NCBI GenBank assembly: GCA_964559135.1
Contig: CAZLGG010000031.1
Span: 1 to 37,894 of the forward strand
Reading direction: 5' to 3'
Source of the DNA: DRQF01 sp964559135
Lineage (GTDB): Bacteria > Planctomycetota > GCA-002687715 > DRQF01
DNA: 37,894 nt
Shown: positions 7,679 to 15,470 of the stretch, piece after piece
Layout of the letters: each line of letters starts with the position of its first letter
Position numbering within the stretch: position 1 is the stretch's first letter
The notes under the pieces: generated by a model
What the model was told of the DNA's origin: nothing
The model's input: only the letters and a program-made list of their open reading frames with translations
The model's database searches: none
Program-made: the position numbers and the translations under genes

Positions 7679-8815
7679 TTAGGGAACGACAGTCACTTCC
7701 ACGGCGTTGGAGATCGCGACCACCGAGGGACCGCCGGTCAACATGATCGCCTGGAACGTGGAGAGGACGCCGAGGGGGAAGCTGGAAGACAGCGAAAGGC
7801 TGAGGTCCATCTCTCCGTTGCCGTCGAGTCGGAACAGCACGTCCGGGAAGTTCGTGAGGTTCCCGTCCGCGACGAGGGTGATGCCCGTGGGCACGCCGCC
7901 CATGCCGACCGGCCCCCCGATGTCGAGCTGTCCGATGCCGGGGAACGACGCATTGGCCGCGTTGAGGGCGCCGCCCAGAAGCACGATGGGCTGTCCCGCC
8001 GCGCCTTCGAAGTGGAAGTCGATGCTCGTGCCCTGGCTGACGTTCGTGAAGAACGGGCCATTGACGGGAGCCATCGTGCTGGGATCGATGCCGCCGACGG
8101 CGATACCGTTGGCTTCGGTGGCGCCGTTGATGTCGAGGACGGCGAGGCCGGGCTGGGGCGCCTGGCCGTTGCCGGCGACGATGGGACCCGTCGAGTAGTA
8201 GATGGTGCCGTTCCAGATGCGGGACGAACCGCCGGGGTTCATGGGGTCGGAACCCGTGCCGAAGGAGCCGGCGAAGGGATAGACGCTGCCCCAGCCCTCG
8301 TAGATGTTGAGGAAAGAATCGGATGCGGTGACGCCGCCCCAGTTGGCGCCGTTCGTGTAGTTGATCGCCGTGCCGTTGTTGACCGTCACGTAGATGCCCT
8401 GGCGCTGGCCGGGGGCCAGCGGAATGGCGACGCCGGCCGCCAGGTTCGTCGCGACGCCCGGGCCATTGCCCACGACGCCCAGGATGGTCGTCACGAGGGT
8501 CCATTGGGCGGGGTCCGTGTCCGCGCGAAGGCCGGCGCTGGGGCCGGCCGTGGGTGTCTGGGCGATGGTGCCCGGGTTCGTGGCCGTCGGGTCGAGGTTG
8601 ACGATGTAGATTTCGACATCCCACGTACCCGCATCGAGGTTGACGTCGAAGTCGGTGATCGTGAGACCACCGGGCGACATGACATCGAACATATTGCCGG
8701 ACTGGCCATTGTTGTTCATGAAGGTGGTGGTGAGGCTGAACTGACCGAAAGCGACGCTGCCCAGCAGCATAGCCATCAGTGCAGGCAGAAGGATGCGAGA
8801 ACGCAATCGTTGCAT
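7679..8815 (-). CDS. Secreted beta-rich protein of unknown function
   Basis: 378 residues from the ATG at 8815, chosen because it has AAAGGAGAG 4 nt upstream and opens a proper signal peptide (MQRLRSRILLPALMAMLLGS, cleavage near AFG/Q). The frame is open further upstream, but that part lacks signal or protein-like composition. The mature chain is rich in Gly, Asn, Thr and Val, as expected for extracellular beta-sandwich modules. The C-terminal 150 residues (with FHFEGAAGQPIVLLGG and the end FQAIMLTGGPSVVAISNAV) resemble a repeat common at the C-termini of planctomycete exported proteins. Function unknown. Probably linked in transcription to the next gene. Confidence 0.85.
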   Translation of the reverse strand: MQRLRSRILLPALMAMLLGSVAFGQFSLTTTFMNNNGQSGNMFDVMSPGGLTITDFDVNLDAGTWDVEIYIVNLDPTATNPGTIAQTPTAGPSAGLRADTDPAQWTLVTTILGVVGNGPGVATNLAAGVAIPLAPGQRQGIYVTVNNGTAINYTNGANWGGVTASDSFLNIYEGWGSVYPFAGSFGTGSDPMNPGGSSRIWNGTIYYSTGPIVAGNGQAPQPGLAVLDINGATEANGIAVGGIDPSTMAPVNGPFFTNVSQGTSIDFHFEGAAGQPIVLLGGALNAANASFPGIGQLDIGGPVGMGGVPTGITLVADGNLTNFPDVLFRLDGNGEMDLSLSLSSSFPLGVLSTFQAIMLTGGPSVVAISNAVEVTVVP

Positions 8816-9098
8816 GATGCTCTCCTTTGGAGACATGATTGTAGGGGAAGACTGAAATACTCGAGCTCGCGTTGCCGGGAAGCTCGTCAACAACAAAACG
8901 CGGGACCCGAGTGGTCCCGACGAGGGCTGATTCCACCAGATTGCCCCTCCAAGGCCAAGTAAAAACCATAAGGATCGCGATGTTTCGTCGTTTTTTTTTG
9001 CTCGGGGGGTGGATGCCTTCGCGGCGATTCGGTCGCATCGTCGGGGGACTTCGGCGTAACCTGCGTCATCGCAGAGAGTTCTTCCGAAGATGAAGAAA
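8816..9098 (-). other. Leader/intergenic region upstream of secreted-protein gene
   Basis: No convincing gene. On the minus strand it contains a hairpin GGGACC-ACTCG-GGTCCC (8918-8902) followed by GCG and a T-rich run (TTTTGTTGTTG), which looks like a weak terminator about 75 nt before the start codon. A run of nine T (plus strand, 8991-8999) and short AT-rich patches near 8960-8975 could hold the promoter, but I could not fix -35 and -10 boxes. Confidence 0.4.
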
Positions 9099-9124
9099 GC
9101 CGTTGCCGATTTCTCGGCAACGGC
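9099..9124 (-). terminator. Intrinsic terminator of ppdK
   Basis: Perfect 11-bp hairpin: GCCGTTGCCGA (9099-9109), loop of 4, TCGGCAACGGC (9114-9124). On the minus strand it is followed by TTTCTTC. It lies 28 nt after the ppdK stop codon. Confidence 0.8.
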
Positions 9125-9152
9125 GGGCTTCAATTCGAACGGAGGGATACCT

Positions 9153-11855
9153 TCAAAGCACCGCTTGTGCGGCGACCAGGCGGGCGATGGGAACGCGGTA
9201 GGGCGAGCAACTCACGTAATCCAGCCCCAACGCTTCGCAGAACAGAATAGACGCAGGGTCGCCGCCGTGTTCGCCGCAGATTCCCAGCTTGATATCGGCG
9301 CGAGCCGAACGTCCCTTGTCCACGGCAATCCTCATCAGCTGTCCGACCCCCGTCGTGTCCAAGCTCGCGAACGGATCCGCGTCGTAGATGCCCAGGTGTT
9401 GGTAAACGGGAAGGAACCGGCCCGAATCGTCCCGGGAGAGTCCAAGGGTCGTCTGCGTGAGGTCGTTCGTTCCGAAGGAGAAGAATTGCGCTTCGCTGGC
9501 GACTTCGTCGGCGGTCAAGGCCGCACGTGGAATCTCGATCATGGTCCCCACGATGTAGGGGACTCTCACACCCTTGGCCTTGAAGACCTTGGCCGCGACC
9601 TCGCGAACGATGTCGGCCTGGAGCTGGAACTCCTTCACGTTGCCGATGAGCGGAATCATGACCTCCGGCTTCACCCGGATGCCCTTCTTCTTCACCTTGA
9701 CAGCCGCTTCGAAGATGGCCTGAGCCTGCATCTCGGTGATTTCGGGATAGGTGATTCCCAATCGACAGCCCCGGTGGCCGAGCATCGGGTTGAACTCGCG
9801 GAGCTCCTCGATCTTCGCCTCGAGTTTCTTCGGCGTGATTCCCAATTCCTTGGCGACCAGGCGGATCTCCTTGGTCTCATGGGGGAGGAACTCGTGGAGG
9901 GGCGGATCGAGGGTGCGGATGGTCACGGCTCGACCGTCCATGGCCTTGAAGATCCCCTCGAAGTCCCTCCGCTGGATCGGAAGGAGCTTCTTGAGGGCGG
10001 CCCGGCGTTCTTTCTCGTCTTCGGCCAGGATCATCGCCCGCATGTGTTGGATCTTCTCCTCTCCAAAGAACATGTGCTCCGTGCGGCAAAGGCCGATTCC
10101 TTGAGCTCCAAAGGCGACCGCAATGGCGGCCTGGTCCGGCTGGTCGGCGTTCGTGCGCACCTTCATGCGTCGCACCTTGTCGCACCACCGCATCAGTTGG
10201 TCGTAGGCGCGGAAGATCTCGGACTTCTTCGGATCGAGACTCTTCTCGACGAGAACTTGGCTGATCTCGGAGGGAGACGTCGGGATCTCGCCCACGAGGA
10301 TCTCACCGGTCGACCCGTTGAGCGAAATGGCGTCCCCCTCCTTGATGACCTTGCCGCCCGCGACGAAGCGTCGCGCCTTGTAGTCGATCTCGAGTTCACC
10401 GCAGCCGGCGACGCAGGTCTTGCCCATCTGTCGGGCGACGACGGCGGCGTGCGAGGTCATTCCGCCGCGTGCGGTGAGAATCCCTTCGGCGGCATGCATG
10501 CCTTCGATGTCCTCTGGCGACGTCTCGATGCGAACGAGAATGACCCGTTCACCTTTGGCCCGTTTCGCCACGGCATCGTCCGCGTGGAACACGACTTTCC
10601 CGGTGGCGGCGCCGGGGCCGGCGTTCAAGCCCTTGGCCACGAGACGTCCCGCCTTGACGGCCGCGGCGTATTCCTTCGGTGAGAAAATCGGCCTCATGAT
10701 CTGTTCGAGGGCGAAGGGGGTCACGCGACCGATGGCCTCCTGGCGCGTGATGAGGCGTTCCTTCACCATGTCCACGGCGATGCGCACCGTGGCAAGCCCG
10801 GTGCGCTTGCCCACGCGGGTCTGGAGCAGCCACAGGTTCCCGTCCTCGATGGTGAACTCGAGGTCCTGCATGTCGCGATAGTGCTTCTCCAAGAGCTTGT
10901 AGATGCGTGTCAGCTGTCGATAGGCCTTCGGCATCTCCTGCTGGAGTTGCTCGATCGGCTTGGGGGTCCGGACGCCGGCCACGACGTCTTCACCCTGGGC
11001 GTTGATCAGGTATTCGCCGTAAAAGCGCTTCTCGCCGGTCGCGGCGTCCCGCGTGAAAGCCACTCCGGTCGCCGAGTCGTTACCGGTATTGCCGAACACC
11101 ATGGCCTGCACGTTGACCGCCGTACCGAGGTCGTCGGGAATGCCGTTGATCTTTCGATAGGCGATTGCGCGGTCGTTGCTCCAGGAGCTGAAGACAGCAC
11201 CGATGGCGCCCCACAGTTGCTTATGGGGGTCGGTGGGGAACGGCTTTCTCGTCCGTTTCTTGATGGCGTCCTTGAAAAGCTTGACGAGGGACTTCAGGTC
11301 GTCGACGTCGAGTTCCGTGTCCAAAGTCACCTTCCGCTTCTTTTTGACCCTCTCGATGATGACCTCGAAGGGGTCCTCTTCTTCTTTCGATTCCGGCTTC
11401 ATGCCCAGAACGACGTCCCCGTACATCTGCACGAAGCGTCGGTAGGAGTCCCATGCGAAGCGTTCATTCCCGGACTTCTCGGCGAGGCCTTGGACGGTTT
11501 CATCGTTGAGGCCGAGATTCAGCACCGTGTCCATCATGCCGGGCATGGAGATGGCTGCGCCCGAACGCACCGAAACGAGAAGAGGGTTCGTGCGACTGCC
11601 GAACTTCTTGCCCGTCAGCTTTTCCATGCGCCGAATGCCGGAATCGGTCTGCGATGCGAGCTTCTCGGGATACTTGCCCCGGTGCTCGATGAAATAGGCG
11701 CAGACCTTCGTGTCGATGGTGAAACCCGGGGGCACCGGGATGCCCAGGTTCGCCATCTCGGCCAGGTTCGCGCCCTTGCCGCCCAGGAGCGTCTTCATGT
11801 CGGCACGGCCATCGGCCTTGCCTCCGCCAAAGTGATAAACGTGTTTCGTTGCCAT
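9153..11855 (-). CDS. ppdK: Pyruvate, phosphate dikinase
   Basis: 900 residues, full length for the family. PPDK interconverts ATP + phosphate + pyruvate with AMP + pyrophosphate + phosphoenolpyruvate in the cytoplasm, serving glycolysis or gluconeogenesis. The N-terminal ATP-grasp domain opens with YHFGGGKADG and LLGGKGANLAEM. The phosphorylated histidine is H469 in GGMTSHAAVVARQMG. The C-terminal PEP/pyruvate barrel has FGTNDLTQTTLG (794-805) and the catalytic cysteine C860 in GICGEHGGDP. A lysine-rich insert lies near 170-205. The start has GAGG 8 nt upstream. It begins 18 bp after the stop of the lipoprotein gene, so the two are probably one operon, ended by the terminator at 9099-9124. 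Confidence 0.98.
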   Translation of the reverse strand: MATKHVYHFGGGKADGRADMKTLLGGKGANLAEMANLGIPVPPGFTIDTKVCAYFIEHRGKYPEKLASQTDSGIRRMEKLTGKKFGSRTNPLLVSVRSGAAISMPGMMDTVLNLGLNDETVQGLAEKSGNERFAWDSYRRFVQMYGDVVLGMKPESKEEEDPFEVIIERVKKKRKVTLDTELDVDDLKSLVKLFKDAIKKRTRKPFPTDPHKQLWGAIGAVFSSWSNDRAIAYRKINGIPDDLGTAVNVQAMVFGNTGNDSATGVAFTRDAATGEKRFYGEYLINAQGEDVVAGVRTPKPIEQLQQEMPKAYRQLTRIYKLLEKHYRDMQDLEFTIEDGNLWLLQTRVGKRTGLATVRIAVDMVKERLITRQEAIGRVTPFALEQIMRPIFSPKEYAAAVKAGRLVAKGLNAGPGAATGKVVFHADDAVAKRAKGERVILVRIETSPEDIEGMHAAEGILTARGGMTSHAAVVARQMGKTCVAGCGELEIDYKARRFVAGGKVIKEGDAISLNGSTGEILVGEIPTSPSEISQVLVEKSLDPKKSEIFRAYDQLMRWCDKVRRMKVRTNADQPDQAAIAVAFGAQGIGLCRTEHMFFGEEKIQHMRAMILAEDEKERRAALKKLLPIQRRDFEGIFKAMDGRAVTIRTLDPPLHEFLPHETKEIRLVAKELGITPKKLEAKIEELREFNPMLGHRGCRLGITYPEITEMQAQAIFEAAVKVKKKGIRVKPEVMIPLIGNVKEFQLQADIVREVAAKVFKAKGVRVPYIVGTMIEIPRAALTADEVASEAQFFSFGTNDLTQTTLGLSRDDSGRFLPVYQHLGIYDADPFASLDTTGVGQLMRIAVDKGRSARADIKLGICGEHGGDPASILFCEALGLDYVSCSPYRVPIARLVAAQAVL

Positions 11856-11873
11856 GTCTGGTCCTCGGGGAAT

Positions 11874-12509
11874 CTATGGGTTCTGTCGGGACTCGATGGC
11901 CTTTTGAAGCTCATCGAGGTTGTGGGAAACGACGCCGTCGATCCGCCATGCGTTTTCGATGACGATCCTCTCCAGATCGTTGGGGTCGTATTTCGGCGGG
12001 ACCTCGGGGAGGGTCAGGATGGCCGCGTCATCCTCGTATCGAAGGATTTTGGACATCGATGCGGCTTCCTTGAACAAGGTGTCGAAGCCGGGCTTGGCGG
12101 GGACGAACTCATAGGTCGTCTCGAGGACGAATCGGATCGTGGCGCGGTGATCGCCCGAGACGAATGTGACCCAACGCACCCGCGGCCCCAGGGGCCGCTC
12201 TTCGACGACCTCGGCCTCCAGGGCATCGCCGAGATATCGACCGATTTCCTCCTCGATCCGGTCGAAGAAGAGTTCCACGTCGGAGTAGCTGAGTTTCTCG
12301 CGGGCCTTGAGAGCGTGGGACAGGGCGTTCCAGACATGGCGCGGGCTCTTTTTCTCGAGGGCCCACTGGAAGTACCAAGCCGTGTAGCGGGGGGATCGTA
12401 GGGAGTATTCGGGAGGGGGTTCGACGGGATCGACCGCCGTGACGCATGATGCGAAGACCATCGCCGAGAGAACGACCGTGGTGAGTCGTAGCAGTTTGAA
12501 GAACCTCAT
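11874..12509 (-). CDS. Predicted lipoprotein of unknown function
   Basis: 211 residues with a type II signal peptide; the lipobox is FASC with Cys22, so the protein is probably lipid-anchored. After a proline-rich stretch, the segment YTAWYFQWALEKKSP through about 75 is helical. The rest alternates charged helices and beta strands (VRWVTFVSGDHRATIRFVLE). I recognise no enzyme motif; the size and plan fit small envelope lipoproteins. Start is supported by AGGGA 7 nt upstream and by the lipobox distance. It is the first gene of a probable operon with ppdK, which is an odd pairing of an envelope protein with a central-metabolism enzyme. Confidence 0.8.
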   Translation of the reverse strand: MRFFKLLRLTTVVLSAMVFASCVTAVDPVEPPPEYSLRSPRYTAWYFQWALEKKSPRHVWNALSHALKAREKLSYSDVELFFDRIEEEIGRYLGDALEAEVVEERPLGPRVRWVTFVSGDHRATIRFVLETTYEFVPAKPGFDTLFKEAASMSKILRYEDDAAILTLPEVPPKYDPNDLERIVIENAWRIDGVVSHNLDELQKAIESRQNP

Positions 12510-12533
12510 CCCGTATTCCCTGAAGGGCGTCGG

Positions 12534-12561
12534 ACAGTAACAGGGGGAGGGGCGGAATCAA
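12534..12561 (-). promoter_or_regulatory. Candidate sigma-70 promoter of lipoprotein-ppdK operon
   Basis: Minus strand TTGATT (12561-12556), 16-nt spacer, TACTGT (12539-12534). The start codon is at 12509, leaving a short leader with a ribosome binding site. Confidence 0.45.
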
Positions 12562-12621
12562 GCGATCGCGAACTCGGATCGGGCGCCGAGAAGCCGGCCG
12601 GCGCTCGATCGTGCCCGTCCC

Positions 12622-12662
12622 AATTCGAATTCCTTCCCGGATGGCTCGAGAGCCGGTAGAAT
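12622..12662 (+). promoter_or_regulatory. Candidate promoter of the pilus assembly operon with upstream palindrome
   Basis: TAGAAT (12657-12662) is a good -10; the -35 (TTCCCG, 12634-12639, 17-nt spacer) is poor, which suggests an activator. A perfect 10-bp palindrome AATTCGAATT (12622-12631) lies just upstream of the -35, where an activator could sit. The first gene starts at 12742. Confidence 0.35.
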
Positions 12663-12741
12663 CGAGCTCCCACCGGACCCGAACGGGACGGGTTCCAGGC
12701 GTGCCCACAGTGGCTCGCTCATCCGCGAATGAGGAGGATAC

Positions 12742-14409
12742 ATGGCGTCAAGGCCTCTCTTGGGTGCTCTGCTCGTCAGCCAGGGTGTCGTTGAGGAATC
12801 CCAAGTCGAGGAGGGGCTTCGCCTCCAAAACGACGCCGGGTGCAAGCTGGGCGAGGCACTGATCCGGCTGGGATACATCGACGACGACCAACTCGCGCGG
12901 GCCCTCGCACGCCAAGCGAAACTGCCGTTCGTGGACCTGAAGAAGGGGCGCGTGGCCGATGAGGTGATCGAGCTCATCCCCGCGCACCTGGCGGAGGAGT
13001 ACGGCATCATCCCCGTGAAGGTCCACCAGGGCGACGTCATCGTCGCCATGGCGGATCCGGTCCAGGCTTTCAATCTGGAAAACCTGCGCTTCCTGCTGAA
13101 CATGAGTTTCCGCCCCGCCGTGGCGTCCGAGTCCGGATTGAAGGACGCATTCCTGCGCTACTATGCCGTCGAAAAGGAGTCCCTCGCGCAGCAGCCGGCG
13201 CGAACGCGGGCCTCGGACGACGAGGACGAGGAAGCTCCGATCATCCGCCTCGTGGACCGAATCATCGAGGACGCGGTCAAGCAGAGGGCCTCCGACATCC
13301 ATGTCGAGCCCTTTTCCGACTCCCTCCGCATCCGCTACCGCATCAACGGCGTCTGCCGGACCGTGGATCGCCACCCCCGTCATCTGCAGGGTCCGGTCAT
13401 CTCCCGGTTGAAGATCCTGGCCGGGATGGACATCTCCGAGAAGAGGAAGCCGCAAGACGGTCGCATCATGACCCGCGTGCTGTCGCGGGAGATCGACATG
13501 CGCGTCAGTGCGCTTCCCGCGGTCAACGGCGAGAGCTTGGTGATGCGTATCCTCGACAAGCAAGAGGGCCTCGTCGGGCTGGAGAAGCTCGGGTTCGAGG
13601 GCGAGGATCTGGCTCGCTTCGAGAAGATCATCAGCCGTCCCAACGGAATCTTTCTCGTGACCGGGCCCACGGGATCGGGCAAGACGACGACACTTTACGC
13701 CGCTTTGAAGGATCTGAACCGCCCTGACGTCAAGATCATCACGGCGGAGAATCCCGTCGAATACAATCTGAAAGGCGTGAACCAGGTCCAGGTGAAGCAC
13801 TCCATCGGACTCGACTTCGGGCGCATTCTGAAGGCCATGCTTCGCCAGGCGCCCAACATCATTCTCGTGGGCGAGATTCGCGACGAGGAAACGGCATCCA
13901 TCGCCATTCAGGCGGCGTTGACCGGCCACCTCGTCTTTTCGACGCTTCACACCAACGACGCACCCAGCGCCATCACCCGTCTCGCCGACATGGGGGTCGC
14001 ACCCTACATGGTGGCAAGTTCGATCGTCGCGGTCCTCTCTCAGCGTCTGGTGCGGGTGCTCTGCAAGCACTGCAAACAACCGTACGAACCCGGCGCGGCG
14101 GAATTGCTCACTCTCGGACTCACTCCGGAGCAGCTGGGCGGGCGGCCCGTCTATCGGCCGGGCGGCTGCGAGAAGTGCAACTTCTCGGGTTACTCGGGAA
14201 GGATCGGAGTCTTCGAACTCATGCGCATGGACTCCACCCTCCGACGCATGACCTTCGAGGGCGCCAGTCACCTGGAGATCCGCCGACAAGCCCTCATGGC
14301 GGGGATGAGTTCCCTCAGATCCGACGGGGCCCGGAAAGTCGTGCAGGGGGTGACCAGTATCGAAGACGTCTTGAGAGTGGTGAGCCAGGAAGTGGGAGAC
14401 GACCTCTGA
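12742..14409 (+). CDS. Type IV pilus / type II secretion assembly ATPase (PilB/GspE family)
   Basis: 555-residue cytoplasmic hexameric ATPase that drives pilin or pseudopilin assembly. The N-terminal MshEN/T2SSE domain (about 1-145) is followed by an acidic linker (DDEDEEA). The ATPase core has Walker A GPTGSGKT (308-315), Asp box TAENPVEY (334-341), Walker B ILVGEIRD (374-381) and a His box (TGHLVFSTLHTND). Two CxxC pairs, C441/C444 and C476/C479, form the zinc-binding C-domain typical of extension ATPases. The Asp box has N instead of the usual D (EDP to ENP). A strong GAGGAGG precedes the ATG. First of four linked genes; a second PilB paralogue lies two genes on. Confidence 0.95.
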   Translation: MASRPLLGALLVSQGVVEESQVEEGLRLQNDAGCKLGEALIRLGYIDDDQLARALARQAKLPFVDLKKGRVADEVIELIPAHLAEEYGIIPVKVHQGDVIVAMADPVQAFNLENLRFLLNMSFRPAVASESGLKDAFLRYYAVEKESLAQQPARTRASDDEDEEAPIIRLVDRIIEDAVKQRASDIHVEPFSDSLRIRYRINGVCRTVDRHPRHLQGPVISRLKILAGMDISEKRKPQDGRIMTRVLSREIDMRVSALPAVNGESLVMRILDKQEGLVGLEKLGFEGEDLARFEKIISRPNGIFLVTGPTGSGKTTTLYAALKDLNRPDVKIITAENPVEYNLKGVNQVQVKHSIGLDFGRILKAMLRQAPNIILVGEIRDEETASIAIQAALTGHLVFSTLHTNDAPSAITRLADMGVAPYMVASSIVAVLSQRLVRVLCKHCKQPYEPGAAELLTLGLTPEQLGGRPVYRPGGCEKCNFSGYSGRIGVFELMRMDSTLRRMTFEGASHLEIRRQALMAGMSSLRSDGARKVVQGVTSIEDVLRVVSQEVGDDL

Positions 14410-15470
14410 TGCCCGACATCCATCAACTCATGCGCTTTTGCGCGGAACAGAATGCGTCCGACTTGCACCTGGCCGTCGGGAGGCCCCCCGTCCTGCGCCA
14501 GAGCGGCCGATTGAAGAGTCTGGACATGGACATTCTCACCGCTGGTGACACGGAAGCGGTTTCCACCCAGATCATCCCCGAGCGTCTCCGTGAAGAGTTT
14601 CAGGAGCTGGGCAGCGTCGATTTTGGGATGGGGCTCGAGGACATCGCGCGATTCCGCGTGTCCGTGTTTCGGCAGCAGGGATGCGTCGGGATCGTCATGC
14701 GGTTGATCCCCAGCAAACTGTTGTCGTTCGAGCAGATCGGGTTGCCTGAGAACGTCAAGGACCTTCTCGTGAAACCCCGGGGTTTGATTCTCGTCACGGG
14801 CCCCACCGGGTCCGGCAAGACGACGACACTCGCCACGATGATCGACTACGTGAACACGCATTTCGACCGACACATCATCACGATCGAAGACCCGATCGAG
14901 TACCGGCACTCGCACAAGAAGTCCGTCATCACCCAGCGCGAGGTCGGCACCGACACACCCGGATTCTCCGAGGCGATGAGGCGCGCGCTCCGCCAGGATC
15001 CGGATATCATCCTTCTGGGGGAAATGCGGGACCTGGAGACCATCTCGACCGCCATCACCGCGGCCGAGACCGGCCACCTCGTCATGGGGACCCTCCACAC
15101 CACGGGGACCGCGCGCACGGTGGATCGCATCATCGATTCCTTCCCTCCCGATCAACAGGAACAAGTGCGTCAGCAGTTGGCGGGCGGAATCCTTGCGGTC
15201 CTCTCTCAGGTTCTCGTGCCGCGCGCGGATCGGGAGGGGGTCGTCGCCGCGTTCGAGATCATGATCAACTCCGCGGCCATCGCGAATCACATCAGGAAGG
15301 GGGCGACGTTCAAGATCTACTCGGAGATTCAGACGGGCAAACGCCGTGGGATGCGGCTGCTCGACGACCACCTCCTCGAACTCTACCGAGACGGATTCAT
15401 CTCCGATGAACACGCTTTGTCCCTGGCCCAGAGGACCGCGGAGATGCGGGACCAGATCGGCATCCAATGA
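14409..15470 (+). CDS. pilT: Type IV pilus retraction ATPase PilT
   Basis: 353 residues, the usual PilT length. The N-terminal PAS-like domain opens with MRFCAEQNASDLHLAVGRPP. Walker A is GPTGSGKT (131-138), the Asp box is TIEDPIEY (158-165), Walker B is LLGEMRD (202-208), and a His box GHLVMGTLHT follows. The PilT signature AIRNLIREGK appears as AIANHIRKGA (290-299). No zinc CxxC pairs, as expected for PilT rather than PilB. It powers pilus depolymerisation and twitching motility. The ATG shares a base with the upstream stop (TGATG), and the end overlaps the next start by ATGA, so the genes are translationally coupled. Confidence 0.95.
   Translation: MPDIHQLMRFCAEQNASDLHLAVGRPPVLRQSGRLKSLDMDILTAGDTEAVSTQIIPERLREEFQELGSVDFGMGLEDIARFRVSVFRQQGCVGIVMRLIPSKLLSFEQIGLPENVKDLLVKPRGLILVTGPTGSGKTTTLATMIDYVNTHFDRHIITIEDPIEYRHSHKKSVITQREVGTDTPGFSEAMRRALRQDPDIILLGEMRDLETISTAITAAETGHLVMGTLHTTGTARTVDRIIDSFPPDQQEQVRQQLAGGILAVLSQVLVPRADREGVVAAFEIMINSAAIANHIRKGATFKIYSEIQTGKRRGMRLLDDHLLELYRDGFISDEHALSLAQRTAEMRDQIGIQ

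Noticed and set aside
8815..9133. An extended N-terminus for the secreted protein ending at 7679
   Set aside because: The extra residues precede the signal peptide and do not look like protein; the ATG at 8815 has a strong ribosome site.
9090..10682. A long plus-strand frame opposite ppdK
   Set aside because: Antisense shadow; it starts inside the ppdK terminator and has no recognisable domain.
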